From Lachnospiraceae bacterium G11 (GTDB lineage Bacteria; Bacillota; Clostridia; Lachnospirales; Lachnospiraceae), in NCBI GenBank assembly GCA_900103495.1, contig FMWZ01000006.1:171434-235433 (forward strand): a stretch of 64,000 bases of DNA. Reading direction: 5' to 3'. Numbering within the stretch: the stretch's first letter is position 1; each line of letters opens with the position of its first letter. The notes under the pieces were generated by a model, which saw nothing but the letters and a program-made list of their open reading frames with translations, did not search any database and had not been told where the DNA came from. This document shows positions 26,041 through 34,567 of the stretch, in pieces. The translations under genes were made by a program, and so were the position numbers.

Positions 26041-27309
26041 ATGAGAAAAAGTAAGTTTTTGAAGGGCCTTTCGAGCATTCTGATTGCGGCTTCCCTGCTT
26101 ACAGGATGTGGTCTTGGAGGCTCGAAGGACATTAAAGCAGTGGAGGACTTTGGTAATTCGGTAACAGGTCTTGAGAGCCTTCAGATTCCTGAGGGAGTAA
26201 GAATCGTGGCACTTGGGGAAGCCACCCACGGAAACCGCGAATTTCAGCAATCAAAGAGGGAAGTATTTCAGATATTAAACGAGAAGCAGGGAATCAAGGC
26301 TCTCATTATCGAGGGTGATTTCGGCGGATGCTCACTGGTTAACGACTATGTTCAGGGTGGTGAGGGAGATACCCATGAACTTACAACACACTTAGGCTAC
26401 AGACTTTACAGAACTGCCGACATGGAAGATTTAATCAAGTACATGAGACAGTACAATGACAGCGCAGCAGATTCTGAGAAAATCAGATTTTACGGAATGG
26501 ATATTCAGAAGGGCTTTGACAATAAAGCTGTGCTTGAAGGATTCTACGATGCAGTGGATGCTGAGAAAAAAGCTGATTTTACAAAGAATTTTGAAGCTAC
26601 CATCGGAACGGAGGATTACGTGGTTCCTGCCGATAAGGTGGAGGAAATCAATAAATTCCTTGACGACGTTGATGCTGACCTTACCGAAAATAAGGATGCA
26701 TATGTTGGAAAAACAGACTCCGATTCCTACTTTAGAGCAACCCTTGCGGTAACTGCATTAAAGCATTACGTGGAGCTTAATACCGGCGCCGACTACAACC
26801 GTTTCAGAGACGACTGCATGAGAGAAATTGTGAAAAAGGTTCTGGAGTTCGAGGAGAATGAGCACGGGAGCGAGCTGATGCTTGCCTGCCACAACGGCCA
26901 CATGACAAAGAACCAGAGCTCAAATTACACCTTCCTTGGAAAGGATCTCTACGACGAACTTGGAAGCGCATACTATGCAATCGGAACAGATTTCTATATC
27001 ACCAACTGTAACCTTCCCGGAAGCGACGGACGAATTGTGAAGGAATTCTGCTCTGACGATCCTTTGGCTTTCAGTATGAAGGATATGGACATGAAGTGCG
27101 GTCTTATTCAGTTTGAGAATGTTGTCCCCGGAACGGACCTGTCTTCAACGATTTCCGATAAGATTCCCACCGGAAGCCTTGGAGAGGGGTATTCAACCGG
27201 CATGGAGTATATGAAGAACAGCTATCAGCTGAAATTCCCGCCCAAGGAAATGTATGACGCCATGATTCTTTATTATGAGGTGACCCCCACAGAAATTTGG
27301 ACAGATTGA
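26041..27309 (+). CDS. Erythromycin-esterase-like lipoprotein
   Basis: 422 residues. A lipoprotein signal ends in LLTGC (Cys23). The erythromycin esterase/succinoglycan-biosynthesis (EreA/B) domain follows, with the active-site segment LGEATHGNREF (Glu60, His63), IIEGDFGG and CHNGHMTKN. Known EreA/B enzymes are cytoplasmic and open the macrolide lactone, whereas this one is exported and lipid-anchored. It sits inside a Bce-type operon, 24 bp after the permease and 54 bp before the response regulator. It could inactivate or bind an antibiotic outside the membrane, but activity on macrolides should not be assumed. Confidence 0.88.
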   Translation: MRKSKFLKGLSSILIAASLLTGCGLGGSKDIKAVEDFGNSVTGLESLQIPEGVRIVALGEATHGNREFQQSKREVFQILNEKQGIKALIIEGDFGGCSLVNDYVQGGEGDTHELTTHLGYRLYRTADMEDLIKYMRQYNDSAADSEKIRFYGMDIQKGFDNKAVLEGFYDAVDAEKKADFTKNFEATIGTEDYVVPADKVEEINKFLDDVDADLTENKDAYVGKTDSDSYFRATLAVTALKHYVELNTGADYNRFRDDCMREIVKKVLEFEENEHGSELMLACHNGHMTKNQSSNYTFLGKDLYDELGSAYYAIGTDFYITNCNLPGSDGRIVKEFCSDDPLAFSMKDMDMKCGLIQFENVVPGTDLSSTISDKIPTGSLGEGYSTGMEYMKNSYQLKFPPKEMYDAMILYYEVTPTEIWTD

Positions 27310-27363
27310 TACACCTTTAAGGGAATATCTGATATTATTATCCTTAGAATATAGGAGACGGAA

Positions 27364-28071
27364 ATGAGAACAATCGGTATTCTTGAGGATGACAGCAAAT
27401 TAGGAAGCGAGCTTAAGCTTTTTCTTGAAACAAACGGATACGTGGGGAGATTTATCTCTCCCTCTGAGTATTCGAACATGGATGAGGAAGGGCTTATCTC
27501 GCTTCTTTTAGGTGAAAATCTTAATTTGCTCCTCCTTGACGTGGGACTTCCGGGATTCAACGGCCTTCATATCTGTAAGGCCTTCAGAGCCAAATCCCAG
27601 GTTCCCATAATTATGATAACCAGCGATAACTCCGAGCTGACGGAGCTATTAAGCATTACAAACGGGGCGGATGATTTTATTCCAAAGCCCTTTAATACCC
27701 AGATTCTTCTTGCAAGAATCGGAAGAATCTTAGACAGAGTATACAACGAAACCAAATCAACGGACGAGGTTCTTATAAAGACCGAATCGGGGGCGGAGTT
27801 TAGTGTGGAATTTCTTAGGGGCAGGCTTCTTGGACCCGAAGGCGAAATTGATCTGTCCAAAAATGAGATTCAGATATTAAAGGTCCTTACAAGGCGTAAG
27901 GGAGAGGTGGTTTCCAGAAACGAAATCATAGAAGCACTCTGGGACAACCAGGCCTTTGTGGACGACAATACATTGACGGTTAATATGACAAGAATCAAAT
28001 CCAAGCTTGAGAAGATTGGGATAAAGGATGCCATTGAGACCAGGCGCGGAATGGGGTACATGCTTTCATGA
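27364..28071 (+). CDS. OmpR-family response regulator (BceR-like)
   Basis: 235 residues. The receiver domain has the acid pocket Glu8-Asp9-Asp10, phospho-acceptor Asp59 (LLLLDVGLPG) and the KPF lysine. The C-terminal winged helix ends RRGMGYMLS. It is probably phosphorylated by the kinase encoded in the overlapping gene and acts at the operator at 23112. The ATG is preceded by ATAGGAGACGG. Confidence 0.92.
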   Translation: MRTIGILEDDSKLGSELKLFLETNGYVGRFISPSEYSNMDEEGLISLLLGENLNLLLLDVGLPGFNGLHICKAFRAKSQVPIIMITSDNSELTELLSITNGADDFIPKPFNTQILLARIGRILDRVYNETKSTDEVLIKTESGAEFSVEFLRGRLLGPEGEIDLSKNEIQILKVLTRRKGEVVSRNEIIEALWDNQAFVDDNTLTVNMTRIKSKLEKIGIKDAIETRRGMGYMLS

Positions 28072-29069
28072 AATTCGGCAGATACATTCTTGACCATAAA
28101 GTATGGCTGGGGATAGGAGCGTTTCTTATCCTAACCATCAACATTTTCCTGATGATCTTAAAGTCCTCCGGGTATCTGATGCTTTATGTGACGGCGGCAG
28201 TGGGCCTTGGCGTCATTCTTGGCATGTACCTGGATTATGCAAGGATCAGGCGATTCCTTATGGAGATCAGACAGAATGCTGATGAAATCGATGAGAAATA
28301 TCTGGTGGCCGACCTCCTTGCAAAGCCTGAAATAAGCGAGGAGGAAATAATCTGCGATATCCTTAAGACCATGGAACTTTCCATGGCCGGCAGGGTTTCG
28401 GATTACCGGAGACGAAGCGAGGAGTACAAGGAGTATGTGGAGACCTGGGTACATGAGGTAAAAATCCCAATCTCCACTGCCAGAATGATAATAGAAAATC
28501 ACAGGTCGGATTCTGTGGAAGAAAGCGGAATCGTGGACGAGGTGGAAAGAATCTCCACATATGTTGAGCAGGCTCTGTTTTACGCCAGAAGTGAAGCCGT
28601 TGAGAAGGATTACTATGTGAAATCCCTGAATTTATCCGAGGTGGTTGGAAGTGCTTTGACAGCCAGGAAAAAATCCCTTATCTCCATGAAAGCCTCCATT
28701 GACATGACGGGCCTTGAAGATGCCACAGAGGTACTAAGCGATGGCAAGTGGCTTACTTTTATCCTGGGGCAGATTATAGATAATTCCATTAAGTATGCGA
28801 AGGCTGATGAGAAACTGAGCCTTACCTTCTTTGTTCGTGAGGATGAGGGAAGGAGAAGCCTTGTAATCAAGGATAACGGAATAGGCATGAAGGAAGAGGA
28901 GATTGACAGGGCTTTCGAGAAGGGCTTCACCGGAACCAACGGAAGGATTGGAAAGGCCTCCACGGGAATTGGGCTTTATCTTTGTAAGAAGCTTTGCCTT
29001 AGACTTGGGCATGATATTAATCTTGAATCAAAGCTCGGAGAAGGGACGTCCGTAATAATCACTTTCTAA
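28068..29069 (+). CDS. Intramembrane-sensing histidine kinase (BceS-like)
   Basis: 333 residues. Two N-terminal helices (about 12-31 and 34-54) are separated by only a few residues, so there is no extracellular sensor domain. This is the hallmark of BceS-type kinases, which are switched by the transporter's flux. The phospho-acceptor is His129 (WVHEVKIPIS), the N box is QIIDNSIKYA, and the G boxes are IKDNGIGM and GIGLYLCK. It overlaps the regulator gene by four bases (ATGA). Confidence 0.92.
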   Translation: MKFGRYILDHKVWLGIGAFLILTINIFLMILKSSGYLMLYVTAAVGLGVILGMYLDYARIRRFLMEIRQNADEIDEKYLVADLLAKPEISEEEIICDILKTMELSMAGRVSDYRRRSEEYKEYVETWVHEVKIPISTARMIIENHRSDSVEESGIVDEVERISTYVEQALFYARSEAVEKDYYVKSLNLSEVVGSALTARKKSLISMKASIDMTGLEDATEVLSDGKWLTFILGQIIDNSIKYAKADEKLSLTFFVREDEGRRSLVIKDNGIGMKEEEIDRAFEKGFTGTNGRIGKASTGIGLYLCKKLCLRLGHDINLESKLGEGTSVIITF

Positions 29070-29071
29070 AG

Positions 29072-29112
29072 TATTTATCGTAATTCAATACAATATTTAT
29101 CGTAATTCAATA
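29072..29112. repeat. Two 19-bp perfect direct repeats upstream of a promoter
   Basis: The 19-base sequence beginning TATTTATCG and ending TTCAATA occurs at 29072-29090 and 29094-29112. The period is 22 bp, about two turns of helix. The second copy ends 8 bases before the -35 at 29121. The arrangement suggests an activator site for the DUF2975/Xre unit. Confidence 0.75.
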
Positions 29113-29120
29113 AAAAGTTA

Positions 29121-29149
29121 TTGACATTTAGATTTAAGGGTGGTATTGT
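29121..29149 (+). promoter_or_regulatory. Promoter of the DUF2975-Xre-DUF4173 genes
   Basis: TTGACA (29121-29126), 17 bases and TATTGT (29144-29149). The leader of about 45 bases carries the operator and GTAAGGAGA before the ATG at 29201. Confidence 0.75.
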
Positions 29150-29175
29150 TTCAGTGTAAACAGTATCACCCTTAA
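29134..29175. promoter_or_regulatory. 18-bp-arm inverted-repeat operator over the -10 region
   Basis: The arm at 29134-29151 (beginning TTAAGGGTG and ending TGTTT) is mirrored at 29158-29175 with two mismatches and a 6-base centre. It covers the -10 hexamer and the transcription start. A dimeric repressor bound here would block the promoter. The small Xre protein encoded at 29699 is the natural candidate. Confidence 0.7.
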
Positions 29176-29200
29176 AGCGCGTAAGGAGATAAAGACAATT

Positions 29201-29683
29201 ATGGAACATTCCAAAATAGGCTTATTGTTGAAAACCGTTGTTGTAGGATGTGTGGTTTTGGCTGTGGCAGCATATTCAATCACCGCCTATCCTTTCTTCA
29301 ACAGAGATATTCTGATTTTTTACCCCACAATACATCAGTATTATCCTTACTGGTTCTGCTTATTTGCACCATCCTTAATCATAATTCTGATTGCCTTAAG
29401 AAGTGCCTGGGTAATAGTCAGTAACATCGGAAACGACAATTCATTTTGCCCGGAGAACTACAAGAGATTTGACAGGATTAAGACCCTGGCTTTGATTTAC
29501 GCCGGATATATTTTCATAGTGGAGGTTGCGTGTTTCCTTGTCTTTGCACATAAGCCTTTCCTCTTCATATCCAGCATGGTTCTCACTTTGGTTGCAGTAG
29601 GCATTGCAGTGGTTTGTAAGGTCCTGGCAATACTTCTTAAGAAGGCCACAGACCTGCAGGACGAGCAGAGCCTTACCATTTAG
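29201..29683 (+). CDS. DUF2975-type membrane protein
   Basis: 160 residues with four transmembrane helices (about 10-28, 45-68, 97-118 and 124-146). A conserved-looking loop (NDNSFCPENYKRFDRIKTLA) lies between helices 2 and 3, as in DUF2975 proteins. DUF2975 genes commonly lie next to a tiny Xre regulator of the YozG type, and here one follows after 15 bp. The function of the pair is not known. Confidence 0.8.
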   Translation: MEHSKIGLLLKTVVVGCVVLAVAAYSITAYPFFNRDILIFYPTIHQYYPYWFCLFAPSLIIILIALRSAWVIVSNIGNDNSFCPENYKRFDRIKTLALIYAGYIFIVEVACFLVFAHKPFLFISSMVLTLVAVGIAVVCKVLAILLKKATDLQDEQSLTI

Positions 29684-29698
29684 AAAGGAGAGAGACGT

Positions 29699-29926
29699 AT
29701 GGATGAAGATGTAAACGGCAGAATCATTTTTAACATCGACGTCATGCTTGCCAAGCGCAAGATGTCCCTTACGGAACTTTCCGAGAAAATGGGTATAACC
29801 ATGGCGAACATGTCAATACTTAAGACCGGCAAGGCAAAGGCAATAAAGGTTTCCACGCTTGCGAAACTCTGCGATATCTTAGACTGCCAGCCCGCCGATA
29901 TTTTGGAATTCGAGAGAGACAAATAA
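29699..29926 (+). CDS. Small Xre-family regulator (YozG-like)
   Basis: 75 residues, almost entirely a Cro/CI-type helix-turn-helix: MLAKRKMSLTELSEKMGITM then ANMSILKTGKAKAIK and STLAKLCDILDCQPADIL. It is probably the autoregulator that binds the palindrome at 29134-29175. AAAGGAG at 29684-29690 precedes the start. It is cotranscribed with the DUF2975 gene and probably with DUF4173 (24-bp gap). Confidence 0.88.
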   Translation: MDEDVNGRIIFNIDVMLAKRKMSLTELSEKMGITMANMSILKTGKAKAIKVSTLAKLCDILDCQPADILEFERDK

Positions 29927-29950
29927 ACTCTACAGATTAGAGGAGGAGTA

Positions 29951-31468
29951 ATGATGGATCAGAAATTTGAGACAGGCTACACTAAGACGTTAAAGGCGAA
30001 GTTTATGTTTTTCGCACCCTTAACACTGGCATATGCAATATTCTATACCTTTTGCATGTACAAGAATGCGGGAGGAATAACCTTCCCTTTTTTCATCGCC
30101 GGGACCGTCGCATATTTGTACTTATGTGTTACAAAACTTGGTGCTACATTCAAAAAAAGCAATTATTTTTTGCTGGCTTGCGCGGTTCTTATCAGTATAG
30201 CAACACCGCTTACAGGTAATAGAGATTTCTGGTTTTACAATAAGGCAGCGATTTTCATTTTGATTGTAAGCGTCGCCGTGGGCCAGTTCTATGAAACTGC
30301 CGGCTGGGGCTTCGGCAAACATTTTGTTTCCCTGGTGGCTCAGACCTTCGGAAGCTTTTCATGTATTTTAAGACCCTTTACGGATGCTCATGGATACAAC
30401 AAGGAAAAGCCTAAGAGCGGAAGCAAGACCTTCCTTTATGTAACACTTGGCGTTCTTATTGCCATACCTTTATGCGTGGTTATTATAGCGCTGCTTTCAG
30501 CGGCAGATGCAGTTTTCAGAGAGTCTGTGAAGGTAATAACTGATCTTATCAACGTGGAAGATGCCACAGCAATTGCCTTCAGAATCCTTTGGGGATTTGT
30601 TGGAACATACATGTTCCTGGCCTTTATCTGCAAGAAGACACTTAAGGAAGAAGTGGGAAACAGCAAGGTTTTCGAGCCTGTTATTGCCATCACTGTAACA
30701 AGCCTTCTTTCTTTGATTTACCTTCTTTTCTCAGGAATTCAGATTGCGTATCTTTTCCTGGGCAACCTGAAACTCCCTGATGGTTATACCTATGCCGAGT
30801 ATGCAAGAGAGGGTGTGTTCCAGCTCTTTGCAGTAAGCGTATTAAACCTTATTATCGTTCTTATCTGTATCTCCATTTTCAGAGAGAATAAGGCATTAAA
30901 TGTTATCCTTACTATCTTCTCAGTTTGCACATATGTGATGATTGCATCCGCTGCAATGAGAATGTACATGTACGTGAGCGCATATTATCTTTCCGTTGAC
31001 AGAATCCTTGTTATCTGGGCTCTGGCAACCATAGCAATACTTTTTGTGGGAGTATTTATAAACATATATAAGAAGGACTTCAAGCTTTTCGAGTTCTTCA
31101 GAATTACAGTTACTGTTTGCTACATTATCCTGGCTTTCGCAAGACCTGATTACATCTGTGCAAAGGTTAACCTTGCAAGGCCTGATTACAAGGACTTCTC
31201 ATACATTGTGGAGTTAAGCTCCGATGCGGCTGAGCCTGTATATGAGCACTTAGTGAACAACAACTTTGAGTTCCCTAAGATTGACAATATGGAGTCCTTG
31301 CAGAAGATTCTGGATGCCAAGCATACATTCTGGTACGACCACGATATCACCGAGGAAGAGTTCGGTTACGCATACATTTCCAGAATGTATTCGGATAATG
31401 AGGGCGGATTGACCATCAGGACCTATAATTTCTCTAGGGATAAGGTTTCCAAACTGTTTGGACTGTAG
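29951..31468 (+). CDS. DUF4173-type multi-pass membrane protein
   Basis: 505 residues with about ten to eleven hydrophobic segments over residues 20-400. A soluble C-terminal tail of about 100 residues (SYIVELSSDAAEPVYEHLVN, then WYDHDITEEEFGYAYISRMY) follows. The pattern matches DUF4173/DUF4153 proteins, whose function is unknown. AGGAGG at 29941-29946 suits either ATG 29951 or ATG 29954. The stop lies 14 bp before the palindromic element at 31483. Confidence 0.8.
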   Translation: MMDQKFETGYTKTLKAKFMFFAPLTLAYAIFYTFCMYKNAGGITFPFFIAGTVAYLYLCVTKLGATFKKSNYFLLACAVLISIATPLTGNRDFWFYNKAAIFILIVSVAVGQFYETAGWGFGKHFVSLVAQTFGSFSCILRPFTDAHGYNKEKPKSGSKTFLYVTLGVLIAIPLCVVIIALLSAADAVFRESVKVITDLINVEDATAIAFRILWGFVGTYMFLAFICKKTLKEEVGNSKVFEPVIAITVTSLLSLIYLLFSGIQIAYLFLGNLKLPDGYTYAEYAREGVFQLFAVSVLNLIIVLICISIFRENKALNVILTIFSVCTYVMIASAAMRMYMYVSAYYLSVDRILVIWALATIAILFVGVFINIYKKDFKLFEFFRITVTVCYIILAFARPDYICAKVNLARPDYKDFSYIVELSSDAAEPVYEHLVNNNFEFPKIDNMESLQKILDAKHTFWYDHDITEEEFGYAYISRMYSDNEGGLTIRTYNFSRDKVSKLFGL

Positions 31469-31482
31469 TAGATTTTGGGGAT

Positions 31483-31544
31483 GTGCAATTTGGGGACAGG
31501 CCCAAATTGCACCGTGCAGATCGGGGCCTGTCCCCAAATTGCAC
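31483..31544. repeat. GGGGACAGG palindromic element, copy A
   Basis: Two back-to-back units: 31483-31512, itself a perfect 12-bp-arm palindrome, and 31514-31544. The outer 18 bases (31483-31500 and 31527-31544) are perfect complements, so the whole element can also fold as one long hairpin. It lies 14 bp past the DUF4173 stop codon and just before a terminator. Confidence 0.85.
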
Positions 31545-31547
31545 CAA

Positions 31548-31575
31548 AAAAGGCCGATGCGAACATCGGCCTTTT
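31548..31575. terminator. Bidirectional terminator between DUF4173 and pmbA
   Basis: AAAAGGCCGATG (31548-31559) pairs perfectly with CATCGGCCTTTT (31564-31575), with loop CGAA. There are A/T runs on both flanks, suiting convergent genes. Confidence 0.88.
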
Positions 31576-31587
31576 CCATATCTTTCT

Positions 31588-32886
31588 TTATTTGCCGGAT
31601 ATAACGATTCCGTCCACACAGTAGTAGGGAAGAATCATTTGACCGGAATTGATTGTCTCCTTGGAGATGGAAACCAGGTGGTTGAACATCTCACCCAGGT
31701 TACCGTTAATCATTGTCTCTGTAACGGCGTCCTTAATCTCGCCGTTCTCCACAAGGAAGCTGTTCTTGGCAACGCCTGAGAACTCGCCGTTTGCAGAAGG
31801 CATTCCGCCAGAGAAGCCACCTACGATGAGGCCCTTCTTCATGGACTTAATCATGTCGGCATAGGGTGTATCACCGTTAGCCACAATGAAGTTGCTGCCG
31901 GGCATCTTTGCAGGTTTACGGCCGGTCTTGTTGGCCGCATACAGACTCAAAAGGAAGTTTTTAAGAACACCCTTCTCAATAACAGGAGTGGTTTCAGCCT
32001 TGAATCCGTCAGCGGTATACATTCCGTCAGCGATGATTTCTTTTGAAAAAGGATCGTTAACGATGGTGATTCTTTCATCTGCAACCTTCTCATTAAGCTT
32101 ATCAAGCCAACGGCTTGTGCCCTCAAGAATAACGTTGTCGGAAAGATAGTTCATAATGATGAAGGATATGAACTGCACCAGAGCATCAGGTGTCAAAATC
32201 ACCTGTCCCTCAAACTTTCCTTCAAAGCTTGTCTCATTCAATGCTGCCACTGACTCATCAAGTTTAACGCGGAGCGAATCGTACTCGATAAAAGGTTTAT
32301 CAAGCTCGGTAACGATTATCTCTGCTCCGTTAAAGCTTGTGGTTTTATCTCCGTCGTTTCCTGCAAACTCAAGCAATACCGCATATTTTCCTGTATTGGT
32401 TTCGAATACGGTACCGTTTGTATTCTTGTAAAGCTGATGGGATGAGGAATATTGAGCAATGGCCATCATAAGCTTGATTTTGGGATATTTCTCCTTAAGG
32501 TCCTTCTGAAGTTCCATAAGTCTTTCAAAGAACTTCTCCTTATCAGGCTTAAGACATCCGATGTTAAAAACTTCATTTTTCTCAAAAGGAGCAATGTCCT
32601 TGCAGGCATCCGGTTCTGCGGAATTGGCTGCCTCCACGGAAGCTTCCACAGTGGCTTCAAGGCCCTCATCTGTGAAATCATTACCTGTGGCAATGCCCTG
32701 CTTTTCTCCCACAAAGCTGACAACTGCAAGGCTGTTGTCAAAGAGCGTACGAAGGAGGTTAAAGGCTCCATCCTCCATGTTAAACTCCTGAGTTTCTCTT
32801 TCTGATATGGAATACGCGTTTTTCGTAATCCCTTTGCTCTCCAGGAGAGAGTCGATTTTTACCGATAATTCTTTAAGATCTTTCAT
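31588..32886 (-). CDS. pmbA: PmbA/TldE-type metalloprotease subunit
   Basis: 432 residues. It belongs to the TldD/PmbA family but lacks the HExxxH zinc motif, as expected for the PmbA (TldE) partner. The glycine-rich C-terminal half is typical (GGFSGGMPSANGEFSGVAKN, SFLVENGEI, NGNLGEMFNHL). The ATG at 32886 is preferred because GGGGGAG lies just upstream; a TTG at 32910 would overlap tldD further. TldD-TldE heterodimers degrade or process small peptides, including modified-peptide precursors. Its ATG lies 11 bp past the tldD stop. Confidence 0.9.
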   Translation of the reverse strand: MKDLKELSVKIDSLLESKGITKNAYSISERETQEFNMEDGAFNLLRTLFDNSLAVVSFVGEKQGIATGNDFTDEGLEATVEASVEAANSAEPDACKDIAPFEKNEVFNIGCLKPDKEKFFERLMELQKDLKEKYPKIKLMMAIAQYSSSHQLYKNTNGTVFETNTGKYAVLLEFAGNDGDKTTSFNGAEIIVTELDKPFIEYDSLRVKLDESVAALNETSFEGKFEGQVILTPDALVQFISFIIMNYLSDNVILEGTSRWLDKLNEKVADERITIVNDPFSKEIIADGMYTADGFKAETTPVIEKGVLKNFLLSLYAANKTGRKPAKMPGSNFIVANGDTPYADMIKSMKKGLIVGGFSGGMPSANGEFSGVAKNSFLVENGEIKDAVTETMINGNLGEMFNHLVSISKETINSGQMILPYYCVDGIVISGK

Positions 32887-32896
32887 ATTCTCCCCC

Positions 32897-34282
32897 TTAT
32901 CTTCCGCCAATCATAAGTTTACATCTTAAGGCAGGACCGCCCATGCTTACGGGGATCATCTGCTTCTTGCCGCAAAAGCCCGATGAAGACCAGACTATCT
33001 TGTCGGATACCATATCAACGGTCTTAAGCATTTCGAAAGCCACGCCTGAAACGGTGGTATCAAGTAGAGCTTTGCCGATTTTACCATTTTTAATCTCATA
33101 ACCCAAGGTTACGCCAAACATGAACTCACCTGTAAGGTCAGCCTGTCCGTTTCCGCTGTCAATAAGGTAGTATCCGTCATCCACAGAGGCAATCATGTCC
33201 TCAATCTTATCCTTGCCGGGTGAAATGGCAGTGTTTCTCATTCTGATAAGAGGTTCGTCTGAGAAGAGCCAGCCTCTGGCATTACCTGCGGGATCAACAC
33301 CGTATCTCTCCGCCGAAGCTCTGTCATTCATGTAGCCTGTGAGGATTCCGTCCTTGATGAGCACCGCATCTGTGGCGGTAACACCTTCATCATCAAGATA
33401 AATGGGAAGAGGAACCCTTTCTCCGAAAGCTGTGTGGGCATAGTCCACCATGGTAACAAGGTCTGAGGCAACCCTCTTGTTCAAATTGGGGCCTGCCACG
33501 GAGCCGCCCATTACCAGGTCTGCCTCAACTGTGTGTCCAACGGCCTCATGGGAAAGCATTCCGGCCATCATTCCGTCGAGAATAACCGTCTTCATGCCTG
33601 CCTCAGCGTAAACGCCTTCCTTCTTGTCCATAACTCTCTTGTAGAGTTCCATAATTCCGGGATGGCATACGCTTAAGTCAGCAAACTGATCCTCAAAGCT
33701 TCCGCCGCCGCCAAAGGACTTGAAAAGTTCAACGGGAGCGCCATCCTTGGTGGTAGCAGTAAGGAAAACATAGATGTAAACCCTGGGGTTAACCACATGG
33801 CCGCTTGCGCAATCTGAGGAATAGATGATTTTATCCTGAGAATCCTCTGAATAGATAACCTTTCTGCTGGTGATTCCGGTACAGTTCTTAACTATGAAGT
33901 CATCAATTTCCTTGCAGGCATCAATAAGCCGCTTCTGCTTGGTGTCCACAATGTCGCGGTGAGGTGTGATTATGGTGCCCGGCATAGCTTTAGGCGCCTT
34001 TAAGCCCCTTGGAGCGTGTGTTGCCAAAAACTGAGCGTTCTCACTTGCTGCCTTAAGTACTGCTTCAGCAGCTGCCTCAGAATACTCAGCCATGGATGAG
34101 AATCCCTGAACACCCTCCTTGGTTACTCTGGCATTCACGCCTCTTGTTTCACTTCTTACATTTGCAGACAGTTCACCATTAATTAGCACAACCTTTCGGT
34201 TTCTGTTTTCCTGACCGCGAAGCACAGTCTGGAAACCATCTGCAAACAAGCTTGTTTTCTTAGATAAAATGTCTTGTAGCAT
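32897..34282 (-). CDS. tldD: TldD metalloprotease subunit
   Basis: 461 residues. The zinc motif HEAVGH is at 245-250, with a C-terminal cysteine-containing ligand region (MGGPALRCKLMIGG). It forms the catalytic half of the TldD/PmbA protease. GGAGGGG precedes the ATG at 34282. It is transcribed with pmbA from a promoter that overlaps a perfect hairpin (34316-34365). No small peptide-precursor gene or modification enzyme is visible nearby, so the substrate is open. Confidence 0.93.
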   Translation of the reverse strand: MLQDILSKKTSLFADGFQTVLRGQENRNRKVVLINGELSANVRSETRGVNARVTKEGVQGFSSMAEYSEAAAEAVLKAASENAQFLATHAPRGLKAPKAMPGTIITPHRDIVDTKQKRLIDACKEIDDFIVKNCTGITSRKVIYSEDSQDKIIYSSDCASGHVVNPRVYIYVFLTATTKDGAPVELFKSFGGGGSFEDQFADLSVCHPGIMELYKRVMDKKEGVYAEAGMKTVILDGMMAGMLSHEAVGHTVEADLVMGGSVAGPNLNKRVASDLVTMVDYAHTAFGERVPLPIYLDDEGVTATDAVLIKDGILTGYMNDRASAERYGVDPAGNARGWLFSDEPLIRMRNTAISPGKDKIEDMIASVDDGYYLIDSGNGQADLTGEFMFGVTLGYEIKNGKIGKALLDTTVSGVAFEMLKTVDMVSDKIVWSSSGFCGKKQMIPVSMGGPALRCKLMIGGR

Positions 34283-34315
34283 TTTCCCCTCCTTAAATTT
34301 TTTTCATACCGTTCC

Positions 34316-34344
34316 ATTCTAACATGCCACAAAAAAAGGGTCAA
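34316..34344 (-). promoter_or_regulatory. tldD-pmbA promoter
   Basis: Read on the minus strand: TTGACC (34344-34339), 17 bases and TAGAAT (34321-34316) preceded by TGT, an extended -10. The -35 lies inside the stem of the hairpin at 34338-34365. Confidence 0.7.
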
Positions 34345-34365
34345 AATCCACACGGATTTTGACCC
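34331..34365 (-). terminator. Terminator-like hairpin overlapping the tldD promoter
   Basis: GGGTCAAAATCC (34338-34349) and GGATTTTGACCC (34354-34365) are perfect complements with a four-base loop. On the minus strand the stem is followed by seven T (34337-34331). It looks like an intrinsic terminator for leftward transcripts, yet it embeds the -35 of tldD, so it could also be a repressor site. Confidence 0.65.
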
Positions 34366-34378
34366 GAAACACACGGAT

Positions 34379-34440
34379 GTGCAGTTTGGGGACAGGCCCC
34401 AATCTGCACCGTGCAATTTGGGCCTGTCCCCAAATTGCAC
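34379..34440. repeat. GGGGACAGG palindromic element, copy B
   Basis: Units at 34379-34409 and 34411-34440. The outer 18-base arms (34379-34396 and 34423-34440) are complementary with one mismatch. It lies in the 285-bp gap between tldD and the CPBP gene, upstream of both. Confidence 0.85.
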
Positions 34441-34567
34441 ATTTTGTATTTCGGTAGAGGGAATTTGCACCTTGGTAGCAAAGGCCTTGAAGCCTCCAAA
34501 ACCCTGTGGTAACGTGCTTACAAGACATGAAAAACACGAAAAACATAGGAAGAAAGAGGTAAACAAA

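Noticed and set aside
31483..34440. CRISPR array formed by the GGGGACAGG units
   Set aside because: Units are palindromic pairs at widely separated sites, with no regular spacers and no cas genes.
34379..34567. N-terminal extension of the CPBP protease through the palindromic element
   Set aside because: The extra residues are encoded by the repeat and untranslated spacer; the ribosome binding site supports ATG 34568.
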